Source: Kribbella sandramycini (lineage in GTDB: Bacteria > Actinomycetota > Actinomycetes > Propionibacteriales > Kribbellaceae). Taken from it: 64,000 bases of DNA. The translations under genes were made by a program, and so were the position numbers. The stretch spans positions 1,426,001 to 1,490,000 of the forward strand of contig NZ_JABJRC010000001.1 in NCBI RefSeq assembly GCF_013131805.1, written 5' to 3'. The notes beneath the pieces are model-generated. The model saw only the letters and a list, made by a program, of their open reading frames with translations, did not search any database and was not told the origin of the DNA. Below, piece after piece: positions 7,210 through 14,901 of this stretch (positions are counted from its first letter, which is position 1; each line of letters begins with the position of its first letter).

Positions 7210-7917
7210 TCAGTCTGATTTGGCGATGGATTCCAGGAGTGCTGCGCGCCGGACGGCGAGCTCGGCCAGGGCGGCGTCGGCGGTTGCCTGAATGTCGCCC
7301 GGGCCGGGTTGTTCGGGGCCGAGTAGGGCGGTGACGGCGGCGGAGATGACTTGGGCGGGTTCGTCGACGGAGATGATCGCCAGGGCACGGCGTTCGACGG
7401 CGGTGTTCAGGAAGCCGAGGAGCAGCGCCTGCAGGGCGTAGGCCTGGTCGTCGAACGACCAGTCCGTCCGGGCGAGATGGTGTCGGCGCCAGACCGGCAG
7501 GGCGACGCGCAGCAGCGCGGCCGGGCCGAGGTTCTCCAGCAGTTTGGCGCTGCGCGGGTGTTGGGTGAGGACGCCGAGCAGGTCGTCGTCCTCGGACTGC
7601 AGCGCCCGGATGAACGGGTGGTCGATCGTGGCCTGGACCAGCAAGGGCAGCAGACGGCTGGGGCGGGCGACGTCGGGGTCGGCGGTGAGCAGCTCGGCCA
7701 ACTCGTCGTGTTCGGCCAGGAAGTCGCGGCCGAAGAGCCCGACGAGCAGGTCCTCGCGGGTGCTCCAGTGCAGATAAATGGTGCCCTTGGCAACATGTGC
7801 CCGGTCCGCGATCTCCGCGACCGTGAGCCCCTTGACCCCGCGTTTGAGCACCAGCTCCCGGGCCGCGCCGAGAATGCGCGCCGCGCTCCCGGATTCCTGT
7901 TCGGCAAGTACCGCCAT
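7210..7917 (-). CDS. TetR/AcrR-family transcriptional regulator
   Basis: 235 residues. N-terminal TetR helix-turn-helix at residues 12-58 (ILGAARELVLKRGVKGLTVA, then VAKGTIYLHWSTREDLL), followed by an all-helical ligand-binding domain with no close signature. It sits between the monooxygenase and hydrolase genes on the same strand; the hydrolase ribosome binding site overlaps its stop codon. The near-perfect palindrome at 9182-9202 in front of the monooxygenase is the likely operator, giving autogenous control of the three-gene operon by a substrate of the pathway (inference). Confidence 0.92.
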   Translation of the reverse strand: MAVLAEQESGSAARILGAARELVLKRGVKGLTVAEIADRAHVAKGTIYLHWSTREDLLVGLFGRDFLAEHDELAELLTADPDVARPSRLLPLLVQATIDHPFIRALQSEDDDLLGVLTQHPRSAKLLENLGPAALLRVALPVWRRHHLARTDWSFDDQAYALQALLLGFLNTAVERRALAIISVDEPAQVISAAVTALLGPEQPGPGDIQATADAALAELAVRRAALLESIAKSD

Positions 7918-7947
7918 CGTCGTCCTCCTGTCGCACCGGCCTTGCGA

Positions 7948-9165
7948 TTATGCCCGGGCGATGTCCAGGTCCTTCATCCGGCCGGACCTGTTGTGCGTCC
8001 GCACGAACTTCAGCACCTGCGAGCTGACCGGCATCGCCATCGCCCGCATCAGGATCCGCCGGAGGTTGATCTGCTTGCGGTTCGGCGTGAAGATCGCGGT
8101 CTGCTCGAACCCGAGCTGCTGGTAGTAGCCCATATGCGGCCGCAGCTGCCGATCCCACTCGGTGAGCGCCTGGACGACGTCGCCGTACCGGCCGATCATC
8201 GTGCCGAGCAGGTCGGCGCCGGCGAGCCCGGCCGAGGCGCCCATCCCGGCGTAGAGCGTGACGCACCAGGCCGAGTCGCCGACCAGGACGACGCGTCCGT
8301 TGTGCCATTGATCCATGTGCACCTGCTCGACCGAGTCGAACAGCAGCTCGTCGGTCGCCTCCAGCGCTTCGAGCGCGGCGCCGAGCATGTCGCCGGTCGG
8401 CTCCGGCCCGAACGCTTTGCGGACCCGGACGGCGGGCGGCTCGGTGAACTCGGCGTCCACATCGTCGGTCTGGTAGCCGATCAAGACGGTCGGCGCGTGG
8501 TCGGCGAACGGGAACACCCAGAGCGAGCGGTCGGGCTCCAGCAACGTGAGGCCGTCGTGCAGCGGGAGCCTGCCCAGGCCGCCGGGCAACTGGAACGCCG
8601 CGATGATGTAGTTCAGCCGATGCAGGTACCGCTCGTCCGGCCCGAACGCGAGCCGCCGGACCGTCGAGCGCAGCCCGTCCGCGCCGACCACCAGGTCGAA
8701 CCGCTCGGTGACCTCGCTGCCGTCGGCGGTGTTCGCCAGGGTGACGTCCACGCCATCGGCGTCCTGAGCAATATTCGTCGGCACGGTCGAGTACCGGATC
8801 TCGACGTCCGCGGGTAATGCCTCGAACGCGGCCCGTTCGACGTCGCCGCGCAGCATCAGCCACGGCTCACCGGGGATGTCCCGGAAACCCAGCCCGGCGC
8901 GCCAGGCGCCGAAGCGATCGCTGTCGTAGTTGCGGCCGTCGTACGCCGTCCGGTCGTGCAGGGCGTCCAGGATGCCGAGCCGCGCGGCCGCGGACTTCCC
9001 CGCGCCGAACAGGCCGACGAAGTACCCGCCCGAGCGCCGTTGCGGCGCTTTCTCGACCAGAACCGGCGTCCAGCCGGCGCGGAGCAGGGCGAGTGCTGTG
9101 GAGGTGCCGCTGATGCCGAGCCCAACAACCAGTGCCCGGCGCTGCCGTTCCGATGTCGTGGTCAT
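7948..9165 (-). CDS. FAD-dependent aromatic-type monooxygenase (PHBH fold)
   Basis: 405 residues. FAD-binding GxGxxG at the N terminus (VVGLGISGTSTALALLRAG), a central DLVVGADGLRSTVRR (the DG motif contacting FAD and NADPH) near residue 155, and the second FAD motif RVVLVGDSAWCVTLYAGMG near 280. These three motifs in this order define group A flavoprotein monooxygenases, which hydroxylate or epoxidise with NAD(P)H and oxygen. The usual GD...P-P in the second motif reads GDSAWC here, which is a variant. First gene of the TetR-hydrolase operon; the promoter carries the palindrome at 9182-9202. Confidence 0.9.
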   Translation of the reverse strand: MTTTSERQRRALVVGLGISGTSTALALLRAGWTPVLVEKAPQRRSGGYFVGLFGAGKSAAARLGILDALHDRTAYDGRNYDSDRFGAWRAGLGFRDIPGEPWLMLRGDVERAAFEALPADVEIRYSTVPTNIAQDADGVDVTLANTADGSEVTERFDLVVGADGLRSTVRRLAFGPDERYLHRLNYIIAAFQLPGGLGRLPLHDGLTLLEPDRSLWVFPFADHAPTVLIGYQTDDVDAEFTEPPAVRVRKAFGPEPTGDMLGAALEALEATDELLFDSVEQVHMDQWHNGRVVLVGDSAWCVTLYAGMGASAGLAGADLLGTMIGRYGDVVQALTEWDRQLRPHMGYYQQLGFEQTAIFTPNRKQINLRRILMRAMAMPVSSQVLKFVRTHNRSGRMKDLDIARA

Positions 9166-9181
9166 ATCTCGAAAATAGCCT

Positions 9182-9202
9182 AAATGACCAAATTCGTCAT
9201 TT
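9182..9202. promoter_or_regulatory. TetR-type operator upstream of the monooxygenase operon
   Basis: AAATGAC (9182-9188) and GTCATTT (9196-9202) with an inner AA/TT match form a 21-bp palindrome with one mismatched pair, 16 bases upstream of the monooxygenase start. Size and position fit a TetR dimer site covering the promoter. Confidence 0.75.
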
Positions 9203-9252
9203 GGTTCAGTCGGTGAGGCGCGTCACTCCGCGCGACCGGCTCGACACGGCCG

Positions 9253-9879
9253 TCAGCTGTTGTCGGTGAGCCAGGTCAGCAGCGGCTGGGTGGACTTCCA
9301 GTCGGCGCGGATCTCGGCGGCCAGCTCGGCCGTGTGGATCACCGGCTCGAACCCGTACGACTTGGTGACCGTGAGGGACTTGTGCCGCAACAACTCGATC
9401 CGCGGGTGGTCCGCGGCGTACCCACGCGGCGTCGTCTTCAGCCGATCGCCGCCGACCGACCAGCCGGCCGCGGTCAGCTCGGCCAGCAGCGCTTCGAGCT
9501 GCTTGCCCCGGCGGCTGTCGTCGATCGCCGTCCGGACCCGGGCCAGCCGCTCCGAGCTCGCCTCGTAGAACCCGGCCGCCACCCGGACGCCGGGCGCCGC
9601 GACCTCGACGTACCAGCCGGTGGCCGGCGCGAGATCGATGAACGCGCCCTGATGGGTCTTGTACGGCGTCTTGTCACGCGCGAACCGGACGTCGCGGTAC
9701 GGGCGGAAGACCTTGGCCGTGCCGAACTCGGGCTCGAGCTCGGCCAGCAGCGCGACCATCGGCGCCCGGACCGACTCCTCGTAGACGTGTTTGCGCTCCG
9801 TCCAGAAGGTCTTGCTGTTGTCCATCTCGAGGTCGTCGTAGAAGTCCAGCGCCGCCGCCGGGAACCCGGTGAAACCCAT
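9253..9879 (-). CDS. DUF2461 domain protein
   Basis: 208 residues. It opens with the DUF2461 pattern (GFPAAALDFYDDLEMDNSK), then FRPYRDVRFARDKTPYKTH and a GWYVEVAAPGVRVAAGFYEA strand region, and closes with a P(L)LTWL segment. The family is widespread, of unknown biochemical role. Start placed at ATG 9879 because TAGGGT lies seven bases upstream, the spacing of a leaderless actinobacterial promoter, and because family members begin at this point; a GTG at 9888 would overlap the -10. It stands alone, its stop close to the preceding operator region. Confidence 0.88.
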   Translation of the reverse strand: MGFTGFPAAALDFYDDLEMDNSKTFWTERKHVYEESVRAPMVALLAELEPEFGTAKVFRPYRDVRFARDKTPYKTHQGAFIDLAPATGWYVEVAAPGVRVAAGFYEASSERLARVRTAIDDSRRGKQLEALLAELTAAGWSVGGDRLKTTPRGYAADHPRIELLRHKSLTVTKSYGFEPVIHTAELAAEIRADWKSTQPLLTWLTDNS

Positions 9880-9898
9880 ACCGGCCACCCTACGACGC

Positions 9899-10498
9899 TC
9901 AGATCCAGCCGGCTCGCTCGGCTTTGCGGATGGCCTCGATCCGGGTCCGCGCCTGGGTCTTGGCGAGGATCCGGGACAGGTAGTTGCGCACCGTTCCCGC
10001 GCTCAGGCAGAGCTTGCGGGCGACCTCCTGCGCAGTCGCGCCGGTCGTCACCAGCCGGAGCACCTCGCACTCGCGCTCGGTCAGCGGGTTGTCGCCGACC
10101 CGCAACGCGGCCAGCGCCAGGTGCGGGTCGAGCACCGGCCGACCGTCGGCGATGTCGCGGATGGCGGTCACCAGATCCTCCGGCGAGGCGTCGGTCGCGA
10201 TCAGCCCGACCCGCGGCGCCTGCCGAACCAGCCGCAGACTCGCGGCCGCCGACAGCTCGCGATCCATCAGCACCAGCACCCCACTGGACGGCGACCGCCG
10301 GGCCAGGGTCTCGATCCCGACCCCAGGCAAGCAAGCGTCCAGCACCAGCACATGCGGCCGCTCCCGCGCGGACGCCGGTATGACGTCGTCCGCATGGTCC
10401 AGCACGGCCACGACTTGTAGATCGTCCTCAGTAGCGAACACCGTGGCCAATGCTCCCCTCAGCAATGCGCCACGATGCCCGAGCAATACTCGGATCAC
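9899..10498 (-). CDS. NarL/LuxR-type orphan response regulator, atypical receiver
   Basis: 199 residues. The receiver domain (1-115) has the phospho-acceptor context LVLDACLPG (Asp near 53), but the paired acidic residues normally following the first strand are absent (VLLGHRGALLRG), so phosphorylation may be lost or altered. The C-terminal LuxR helix-turn-helix is intact (LTERECEVLRLVTTGATAQE, then LCLSAGTVRNYLS). No histidine kinase is adjacent. The closest analogues are DesR-like regulators. Start GTG 10498. A 9-bp perfect inverted repeat at 10542-10569 lies 44 bases upstream and may be an autoregulatory site. Confidence 0.85.
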   Translation of the reverse strand: MIRVLLGHRGALLRGALATVFATEDDLQVVAVLDHADDVIPASARERPHVLVLDACLPGVGIETLARRSPSSGVLVLMDRELSAAASLRLVRQAPRVGLIATDASPEDLVTAIRDIADGRPVLDPHLALAALRVGDNPLTERECEVLRLVTTGATAQEVARKLCLSAGTVRNYLSRILAKTQARTRIEAIRKAERAGWI

Positions 10499-10541
10499 CG
10501 TTCCCCGCCCCCCTGGCGAACGTTGCGTTCAACACTGACCA

Positions 10542-10569
10542 GTTACGAAATCTCCCCAGCTTTCGTAAC
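10542..10569. promoter_or_regulatory. GTTACGAAA-N10-TTTCGTAAC inverted repeat
   Basis: Perfect 9-bp arms (10542-10550 and 10561-10569) upstream of the orphan response regulator. Symmetry and 19-base centre spacing suit a dimeric regulator. Confidence 0.6.
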
Positions 10570-10614
10570 TTGGCAACAGCCAGTTTGTTCTAGCTGCCCC
10601 TGAGTTGTCACTAC

Positions 10615-10763
10615 CTATCCTAGGGTGAACAACTGTCCGGCGAAGAAGGCCCGCATGTCGTCGACGAGCGCACGCGAATCGGCCAACGGACCAGGTCGAG
10701 CCGGGCCCGGAGGTCGGTCAGCTCGGCGGCCGGCACGCTCAGCTGGAAGGGCTCGACGCGCAC
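10615..10763 (-). pseudogene. Epoxide hydrolase remnant (N-terminal and C-terminal ends joined)
   Basis: Reading leftward from a GTG at 10763 gives VRVEPFQLSVPAAELTDLRA and RLDLVRWP, the start of the epoxide-hydrolase N-terminal domain. After that the frame shifts and the text becomes DSRALVDDMRAFFAGQLFTLG followed by a stop at 10615-10617, which resembles the extreme C terminus of the same family (VxDMRAFF). The roughly 350 residues between are missing, including the catalytic core. This is an internal deletion with loss of frame. The remnant begins directly after the stop codon of the gene at 10764. Confidence 0.65.
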
Positions 10764-11024
10764 TCAGCTGCCGGTGCGGGCCTGGAGGCGGGTGACGGTG
10801 AAGGCGGCGGCCAGGAAGACGACGCCGATGCCGATCACGACGGTGACCAGGGTGCCGGCGCTGTTCAGGGCGCTGTCGCAGGTCATGGGTGTGATGCCGG
10901 CCGCCGTCCGGAAGGCGGAGCCGCAGTTGGCGCCGCTGGACGAGACCGAGCGGAATCCGAGCGCCACACCGGCGAGTAACAACACCACGCCGACCGCGCC
11001 CAGCACTTTGTTGAGAATCGTCAT
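10764..11024 (-). CDS. Small two-helix membrane protein
   Basis: 86 residues from ATG 11024 (GGTGGG just upstream; a longer reading to 11099 exists but adds a region without membrane or domain character). Two hydrophobic segments (GAVGVVLLLAGVALGF near residue 10 and LVTVVIGIGVVFLAAAF near 58) flank an exterior loop with two cysteines (NCGSAFR and MTCDS) that could form a disulfide. No family recognised. Confidence 0.6.
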   Translation of the reverse strand: MTILNKVLGAVGVVLLLAGVALGFRSVSSSGANCGSAFRTAAGITPMTCDSALNSAGTLVTVVIGIGVVFLAAAFTVTRLQARTGS

Positions 11025-11226
11025 GACACCCACCCCGGTGACTGCGGGCATGCCGACGGCACGCTTGCTGAGCCCCGTTGCACTTCGTTCACTCCCCATC
11101 TCGACGGACCACCCGATCCGAACTTACGGTCCGGGCCGGATGATCCCCAGTCGAGGCGGCCGTCAGCACTGATTCTTCACACAGTCCTTACTCAGAACAT
11201 GACGTTCTGTGACGACCGCCACCTGG

Positions 11227-11505
11227 TCAGCGTCGCTCCGTGAGGTGCACGGTGATCTCGTCACCAGGGTTTTTGGCCAGCAAAGCGCGGAGTTCGGCCT
11301 TCACCGGGAGTTTGTGGGTTCCGTCACCGAGCGCCATGAACGAGCTCTCGAACGGGTGGCCATCCATCGTGCCGCTGACCTTGACCAGCCCGCGGGTGCC
11401 GAAGTACTCGGCCGAGCCGGGCATCTGCAGGTAGGTCCAGCCGCCCTTGGCGTCGCTCTGCAGCAGGGGCGCGGTGAAGGTCTTGTCCAGCTTGTGTGTG
11501 CTCAC
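11227..11505 (-). CDS. DUF1905 domain protein
   Basis: 92 residues. It matches the DUF1905 beta-barrel pattern: a short lead, [19 protein letters not shown], then [20 protein letters not shown] and the closing PGDEITVHL strand. The start is GTG 11505 with AGAGGAG upstream; longer readings lack support. The family is small, soluble and of unknown activity, often linked to YdeI-like proteins. It is a single gene, divergent from the acetyltransferase at 11596. Confidence 0.85.
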   Translation of the reverse strand: MSTHKLDKTFTAPLLQSDAKGGWTYLQMPGSAEYFGTRGLVKVSGTMDGHPFESSFMALGDGTHKLPVKAELRALLAKNPGDEITVHLTERR

Positions 11506-11595
11506 GGTGAGCTCCTCTCTACACCTGTTGGTAGAGACCGACGGACCGATTTCGACATCGTACGGTGAACTTTTCCGGGAACTATTCTGGCCACT

Positions 11596-12114
11596 GTGGA
11601 AATGACGATCCGGCCCGGCGGCGGGGACGACGTACCGGCCGTGCTGGCCCTGCTCGACAAGGCGACCGAATGGCTGGTGGCCCGCGGGCGCACCGACCAG
11701 TGGGGCACCGAGCCGCATTCGACCAGCGAACGCCGGATCAACCAGATCACCGGGTTCGCCGCCGAGCGGCAGCTCTGGATCGCCGAGGACGCCGGCCGCG
11801 TCGTCGGAGCGCTCGCGATCGGGCCCGCGCAGCCGCCCGTCCCGCCGGTCGACGAGCCCGAGGTGTACGTGCGGCTGCTCGTCACCGATCGGGAGGCGGC
11901 CGGGTCGGGTATCGGCGGCGTCCTGCTCGACCACGCGCGGCAGCTGGCGCGGGAGGCCGGGATCAGCCTCGTCCGCGTCGACTGCTTCGGCGGGAACGAC
12001 GGGGCACTCGTCCGGTACTACGAGTCCCAGGGGTTCACTCGGGACGCCGCCTTCGTCGTCACCCGGGTCAATGCCCCGGACTGGCCAGGTCAGGTCCTCG
12101 TCCAGCGGCTGTGA
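11596..12114 (+). CDS. GNAT-family N-acetyltransferase
   Basis: 172 residues. The first strand ([17 protein letters not shown]), the V-x-L-L motif-A strand ([19 protein letters not shown] with an imperfect R/Q-x-x-G-x-G/A loop for acetyl-CoA) and the terminal [20 protein letters not shown] support GNAT. Start GTG 11596, with ATG 11602 as an alternative. The substrate cannot be read. The end overlaps the converging CDF transporter gene by 47 bases. Confidence 0.88.
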   Translation: MEMTIRPGGGDDVPAVLALLDKATEWLVARGRTDQWGTEPHSTSERRINQITGFAAERQLWIAEDAGRVVGALAIGPAQPPVPPVDEPEVYVRLLVTDREAAGSGIGGVLLDHARQLAREAGISLVRVDCFGGNDGALVRYYESQGFTRDAAFVVTRVNAPDWPGQVLVQRL

Positions 12115-13051
12115 TCGCGCGGTGCACGGTGCCGTGCGCGTCCGAGCAGTGTGCGGCGATGTCGTCGTCGCTGGCGTGGTCGACCTGGAGCGTCGAGTGC
12201 GTCAGCCCGTGCCGCTCGGCCAGCAGCTCCTCGATCCGGACCCGGATCTGGTGACAGTCGAGACCCTCGGCGACCAGGATGTGCGCGGACGCCGCGGGCT
12301 CACCCGAGGTGATCTCCCAGACGTGCAGGTCGTGCACCTCGACGACGCCGTCGATCGCGCACAGCTCGGCGCCCAGCGCCTGCGGGTCGATCGTGGCCGG
12401 GGCCGCCTCGAGGAAGATCCGGCCCGAGTCGCGAACCAGCGCGACGCCGGCCTTCAGCATCAGCGCGGCGACCACGAGCGCGGCGATCGCGTCGGCCCGG
12501 GCGAAGCCGGTGAGCAGCACGACCAGACCGGCGATCGCGGTCGCGATGAACGCGAACAGGTCGTTCAGGATGTGCTGGAAGGCGCCCTCGACGTTCAGGC
12601 TGGAGCGATTCGCCTTGCTGATCAGCCAGGTCGCGATCAGATTCACCACGATACCGACGACGCCGGTGATCAGCACCAGCGCGCCCTTCACCTCCGGCGG
12701 GTGGATCATCCGGTTGATCGCCTCGTACACGAAGAACGCCGCGAGCAGCAGCAGCGTGATCCCGTTCGCCTGGGCGGACAGGATCTCGACCCGTTTGAAC
12801 CCGTAGGTGAACCCGCCGACCGGCGGTTTGGCGGCCAGCCGGATCGCCACCAGCGCGAGCACGATCGCGATCGCGTCGGTCAGCATGTGCGCGGCGTCCG
12901 TGATCAGGGCCAGCGACCCGGCCGCGAACCCGACCACCACCTCGGCCAGCATGAACCCGACGATCAGCACCAGCGCCCCGCTCAACAGCTTCCGGTCCGC
13001 CTCCGAGCTGACCGCGTGCCCGTGGCCGTGCCCGTGTCCTGCTTCGCCCAT
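12068..13051 (-). CDS. Cation diffusion facilitator, zinc/cadmium exporter (CzcD/ZitB type)
   Basis: 327 residues. A His-rich N terminus (GHGHGHGH) precedes six hydrophobic segments. The metal site of TM2 and TM5 is present as HMLTD and HILND, the HxxxD pairs of zinc-selective CDF proteins. The cytoplasmic C-terminal domain (residues about 225-315) contains [20 protein letters not shown], the conserved HDLHVW. The ATG at 13051 is one base from the stop of the ArsR-family gene, so the two form an operon: sensor and exporter of zinc or a related ion. Confidence 0.93.
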   Translation of the reverse strand: MGEAGHGHGHGHAVSSEADRKLLSGALVLIVGFMLAEVVVGFAAGSLALITDAAHMLTDAIAIVLALVAIRLAAKPPVGGFTYGFKRVEILSAQANGITLLLLAAFFVYEAINRMIHPPEVKGALVLITGVVGIVVNLIATWLISKANRSSLNVEGAFQHILNDLFAFIATAIAGLVVLLTGFARADAIAALVVAALMLKAGVALVRDSGRIFLEAAPATIDPQALGAELCAIDGVVEVHDLHVWEITSGEPAASAHILVAEGLDCHQIRVRIEELLAERHGLTHSTLQVDHASDDDIAAHCSDAHGTVHRAITAAGRGPDLASPGH

Positions 13052-13052
13052 G

Positions 13053-13448
13053 TCAGCGCTCCGGGTGAATCGCGTCGGTGTGCTCGGTGTGGGCGACCGC
13101 CAGGTCGACCAGCATTCGCACGTGGGCGTCGTCCAGCCGGTAGAACGCGTTCCGCCCGTCCCGCCGGGCCGCCACCACGCGATGCGCGCGGAGGAGCCGC
13201 AGCGCATGCGACGTCGCGGACTCGCTCAGCCCCGTCACCGCCGCCAGATCGCAGACGCACAACTCGCCGTCCAGCAACGCGACCAGCAACTTCAGCCGCC
13301 GTGGGTCGCCGAGCAGGCTGAACACGTCAGCGGTGTCGACGATCGCGTCCTCGGCCGGCATCCGGTCGTTGACACTGGCCACGCGCTCCGGATCGACAAG
13401 CCGCACCGCACATTCGTCGAGACCCTGCACATCTGCAGAACTGTTCAT
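13053..13448 (-). CDS. ArsR/SmtB-family metal sensor with both alpha3 and alpha5 type ligands
   Basis: 131 residues from ATG 13448. Winged helix with ELCVCDLAAVTGLSESATSH; the CxC in the recognition-helix neighbourhood is the alpha3 thiolate motif of CadC/ArsR. The C-terminal helix reads DAHVRMLVDLAVAHTEH, an exact D-x-H-x10-H-x2-(E/H) alpha5 zinc motif as in SmtB/CzrA. It is followed by the CDF exporter, consistent with zinc, cadmium or lead derepression. The only 56 bases between this gene and the divergent gene at 13505 must hold both promoters. Confidence 0.92.
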   Translation of the reverse strand: MNSSADVQGLDECAVRLVDPERVASVNDRMPAEDAIVDTADVFSLLGDPRRLKLLVALLDGELCVCDLAAVTGLSESATSHALRLLRAHRVVAARRDGRNAFYRLDDAHVRMLVDLAVAHTEHTDAIHPER

Positions 13449-13504
13449 ATGTCGAGGGTAACGTAAGATCCGTCGCAACCTCCACCGCCCCTGAGGAGAA
13501 TCAC

Positions 13505-14389
13505 ATGCGTCGTGTCGCCGGAGTGCTGATCGCCCTCGGCCTGTTACTCGGTTCGATCACCCCGGCGAGCGCTGCCGGGACGACGTACAAGGTGTGGAGC
13601 TGGAACGTTTCGGGCTGGGTGATGAACAAGGCGTCGATCTCGACCGGGATGGTGAGCGGGGCGGTCTCGTCGATCCAGGCCCGGGATGCGGACTTCGTCG
13701 TCCTGACCGAGGTGTGCCGGCAGCAGTACAAGGAGATCCAGCGGCGGCTCGCGGCCACCGGGTGGCCGCAGGATTCGACGAACTTCTCCCGGTTCGCCGC
13801 GCAGCGCGAGACGGTCTGCAACGGGCAGGCCTTCGGGGAGGCGATCTTCAGCAGGCTCCCGCTCGGGACGGCGTCGAGTGTGTTGCTGCCGCAGGACGAG
13901 ACGGTCGAGCAGCGGAAGCTGTTGTGCGCTCCGCTGGTCGCGCGGCCGAAGCTGCGGGTCTGCGCCGTCCACGTGACGCCGTACAGCACGAACGTCGCGC
14001 AGCTCGACAAAGTGCTGGCCACGCTCGAGCAGCACAACGCCAACGGCGACACCACGCTCGTCGCGGGCGACTTCAACGCCCAGCCGAGCTGGGCGCGGCT
14101 CGACAAGTACTACGACGCCGCCCTCACCACCGACCACAACGGCCAGAACCGCGGCAACTACCGCGAGCTGGACGACACCGACGCCAACTGCCCCGGCTAC
14201 GGCGAAGCCACCACCGAGAACAACACCTCCGGCGCCTGCAACCAGGCCGCCAAGATCGACCTGATCTTCGTCCGCAAGAACCACCTGGCCGGCCCCTACT
14301 CCGCCGACTCCCTCGCCATCGCCCAATCCTGCGCCGGTCCCTGCTCCGACCACCGAATCCTCACCGCCACCGTCACACTGGACCGATGA
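13505..14389 (+). CDS. Secreted endonuclease/exonuclease/phosphatase-family protein
   Basis: 294 residues. A signal peptide is clear (basic MRR, hydrophobic core, TPASAA cleavage site near 24). The EEP fold follows: WSWNVSGW at the first strand, VVLTEVC with the metal-binding Glu near 66, TTLVAGDFNAQPSW (GDFN) near 190, KIDLIFV near 253 and the terminal SDHRILTATV. These are the active-site residues of DNase I-like nucleases and phosphodiesterases. Several cysteines suggest disulfides, in line with export. Substrate (nucleic acid or phospholipid) cannot be told. GAGGAG precedes the ATG. Confidence 0.9.
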   Translation: MRRVAGVLIALGLLLGSITPASAAGTTYKVWSWNVSGWVMNKASISTGMVSGAVSSIQARDADFVVLTEVCRQQYKEIQRRLAATGWPQDSTNFSRFAAQRETVCNGQAFGEAIFSRLPLGTASSVLLPQDETVEQRKLLCAPLVARPKLRVCAVHVTPYSTNVAQLDKVLATLEQHNANGDTTLVAGDFNAQPSWARLDKYYDAALTTDHNGQNRGNYRELDDTDANCPGYGEATTENNTSGACNQAAKIDLIFVRKNHLAGPYSADSLAIAQSCAGPCSDHRILTATVTLDR

Positions 14390-14901
14390 GCTATCCCGAG
14401 ACGAACGCTGACGAGCGGGCCTCGCTGGAGCAGTTTCTCGATTTTCATCGGGGGCGGGTGTTGAGGGCGCTCGACGGGGTGTCGGATGCGGAGGCGGCGG
14501 CGCGGGTGTTGCCGGCGACGGATATGACGGTCGGCGGGGTGGTGAAACATCTGTCGGCGGTCGAGGATCTGTGGTTCAGCCGGAAGTTGCTCGATGTGCC
14601 GAGTGCGGAGCCGTGGCGGTCGGCGCCGTTCGACCAGGATGTGGACTGGGAGTGGCACTCGGCCGGTGAGCAGACGGTGGCGGAGTTGCGGGAGTTGTAT
14701 GTGACGGCGTGCCGACGGAGTCGTGAGGTGGCGGGGCGGTTCGGGCTGGACTACCGGGCCCGGCGTCCGTCGTTCGGGGATCAGGACGTGAGTCTGCGCT
14801 GGGTGTACCTGCACATGATCGAGGAGACCGCGCAGCATCGCGGTCACCTCGATCTGTTGCTGGATGCGGTGCGTCAGGCGAGGGAGACCAGGGAGAGATA
14901 G
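14386..14901 (+). CDS. DinB-family (DUF664) protein
   Basis: 171 residues. The pattern of DUF664/DinB four-helix bundles is visible: MTVGGVVKHLSAVEDLWF in helix 2 with the first metal-binding His, and VYLHMIEETAQHRGHLDLL with the two His residues of the last helix. Members bind a divalent metal and include mycothiol-dependent enzymes in actinobacteria; the substrate here is unknown. The start ATG overlaps the stop of the secreted nuclease gene by four bases (ATGA), so they are translationally coupled. The end overlaps the converging ABC-F gene by 28 bases. Confidence 0.9.
   Translation: MSYPETNADERASLEQFLDFHRGRVLRALDGVSDAEAAARVLPATDMTVGGVVKHLSAVEDLWFSRKLLDVPSAEPWRSAPFDQDVDWEWHSAGEQTVAELRELYVTACRRSREVAGRFGLDYRARRPSFGDQDVSLRWVYLHMIEETAQHRGHLDLLLDAVRQARETRER

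Noticed and set aside
11193-11209. CAGAAC-ATGAC-GTTCTG resembling an SOS box
   Set aside because: The spacer is five bases, not four as required for the LexA site, and there is no promoter or damage-type gene directly behind it.
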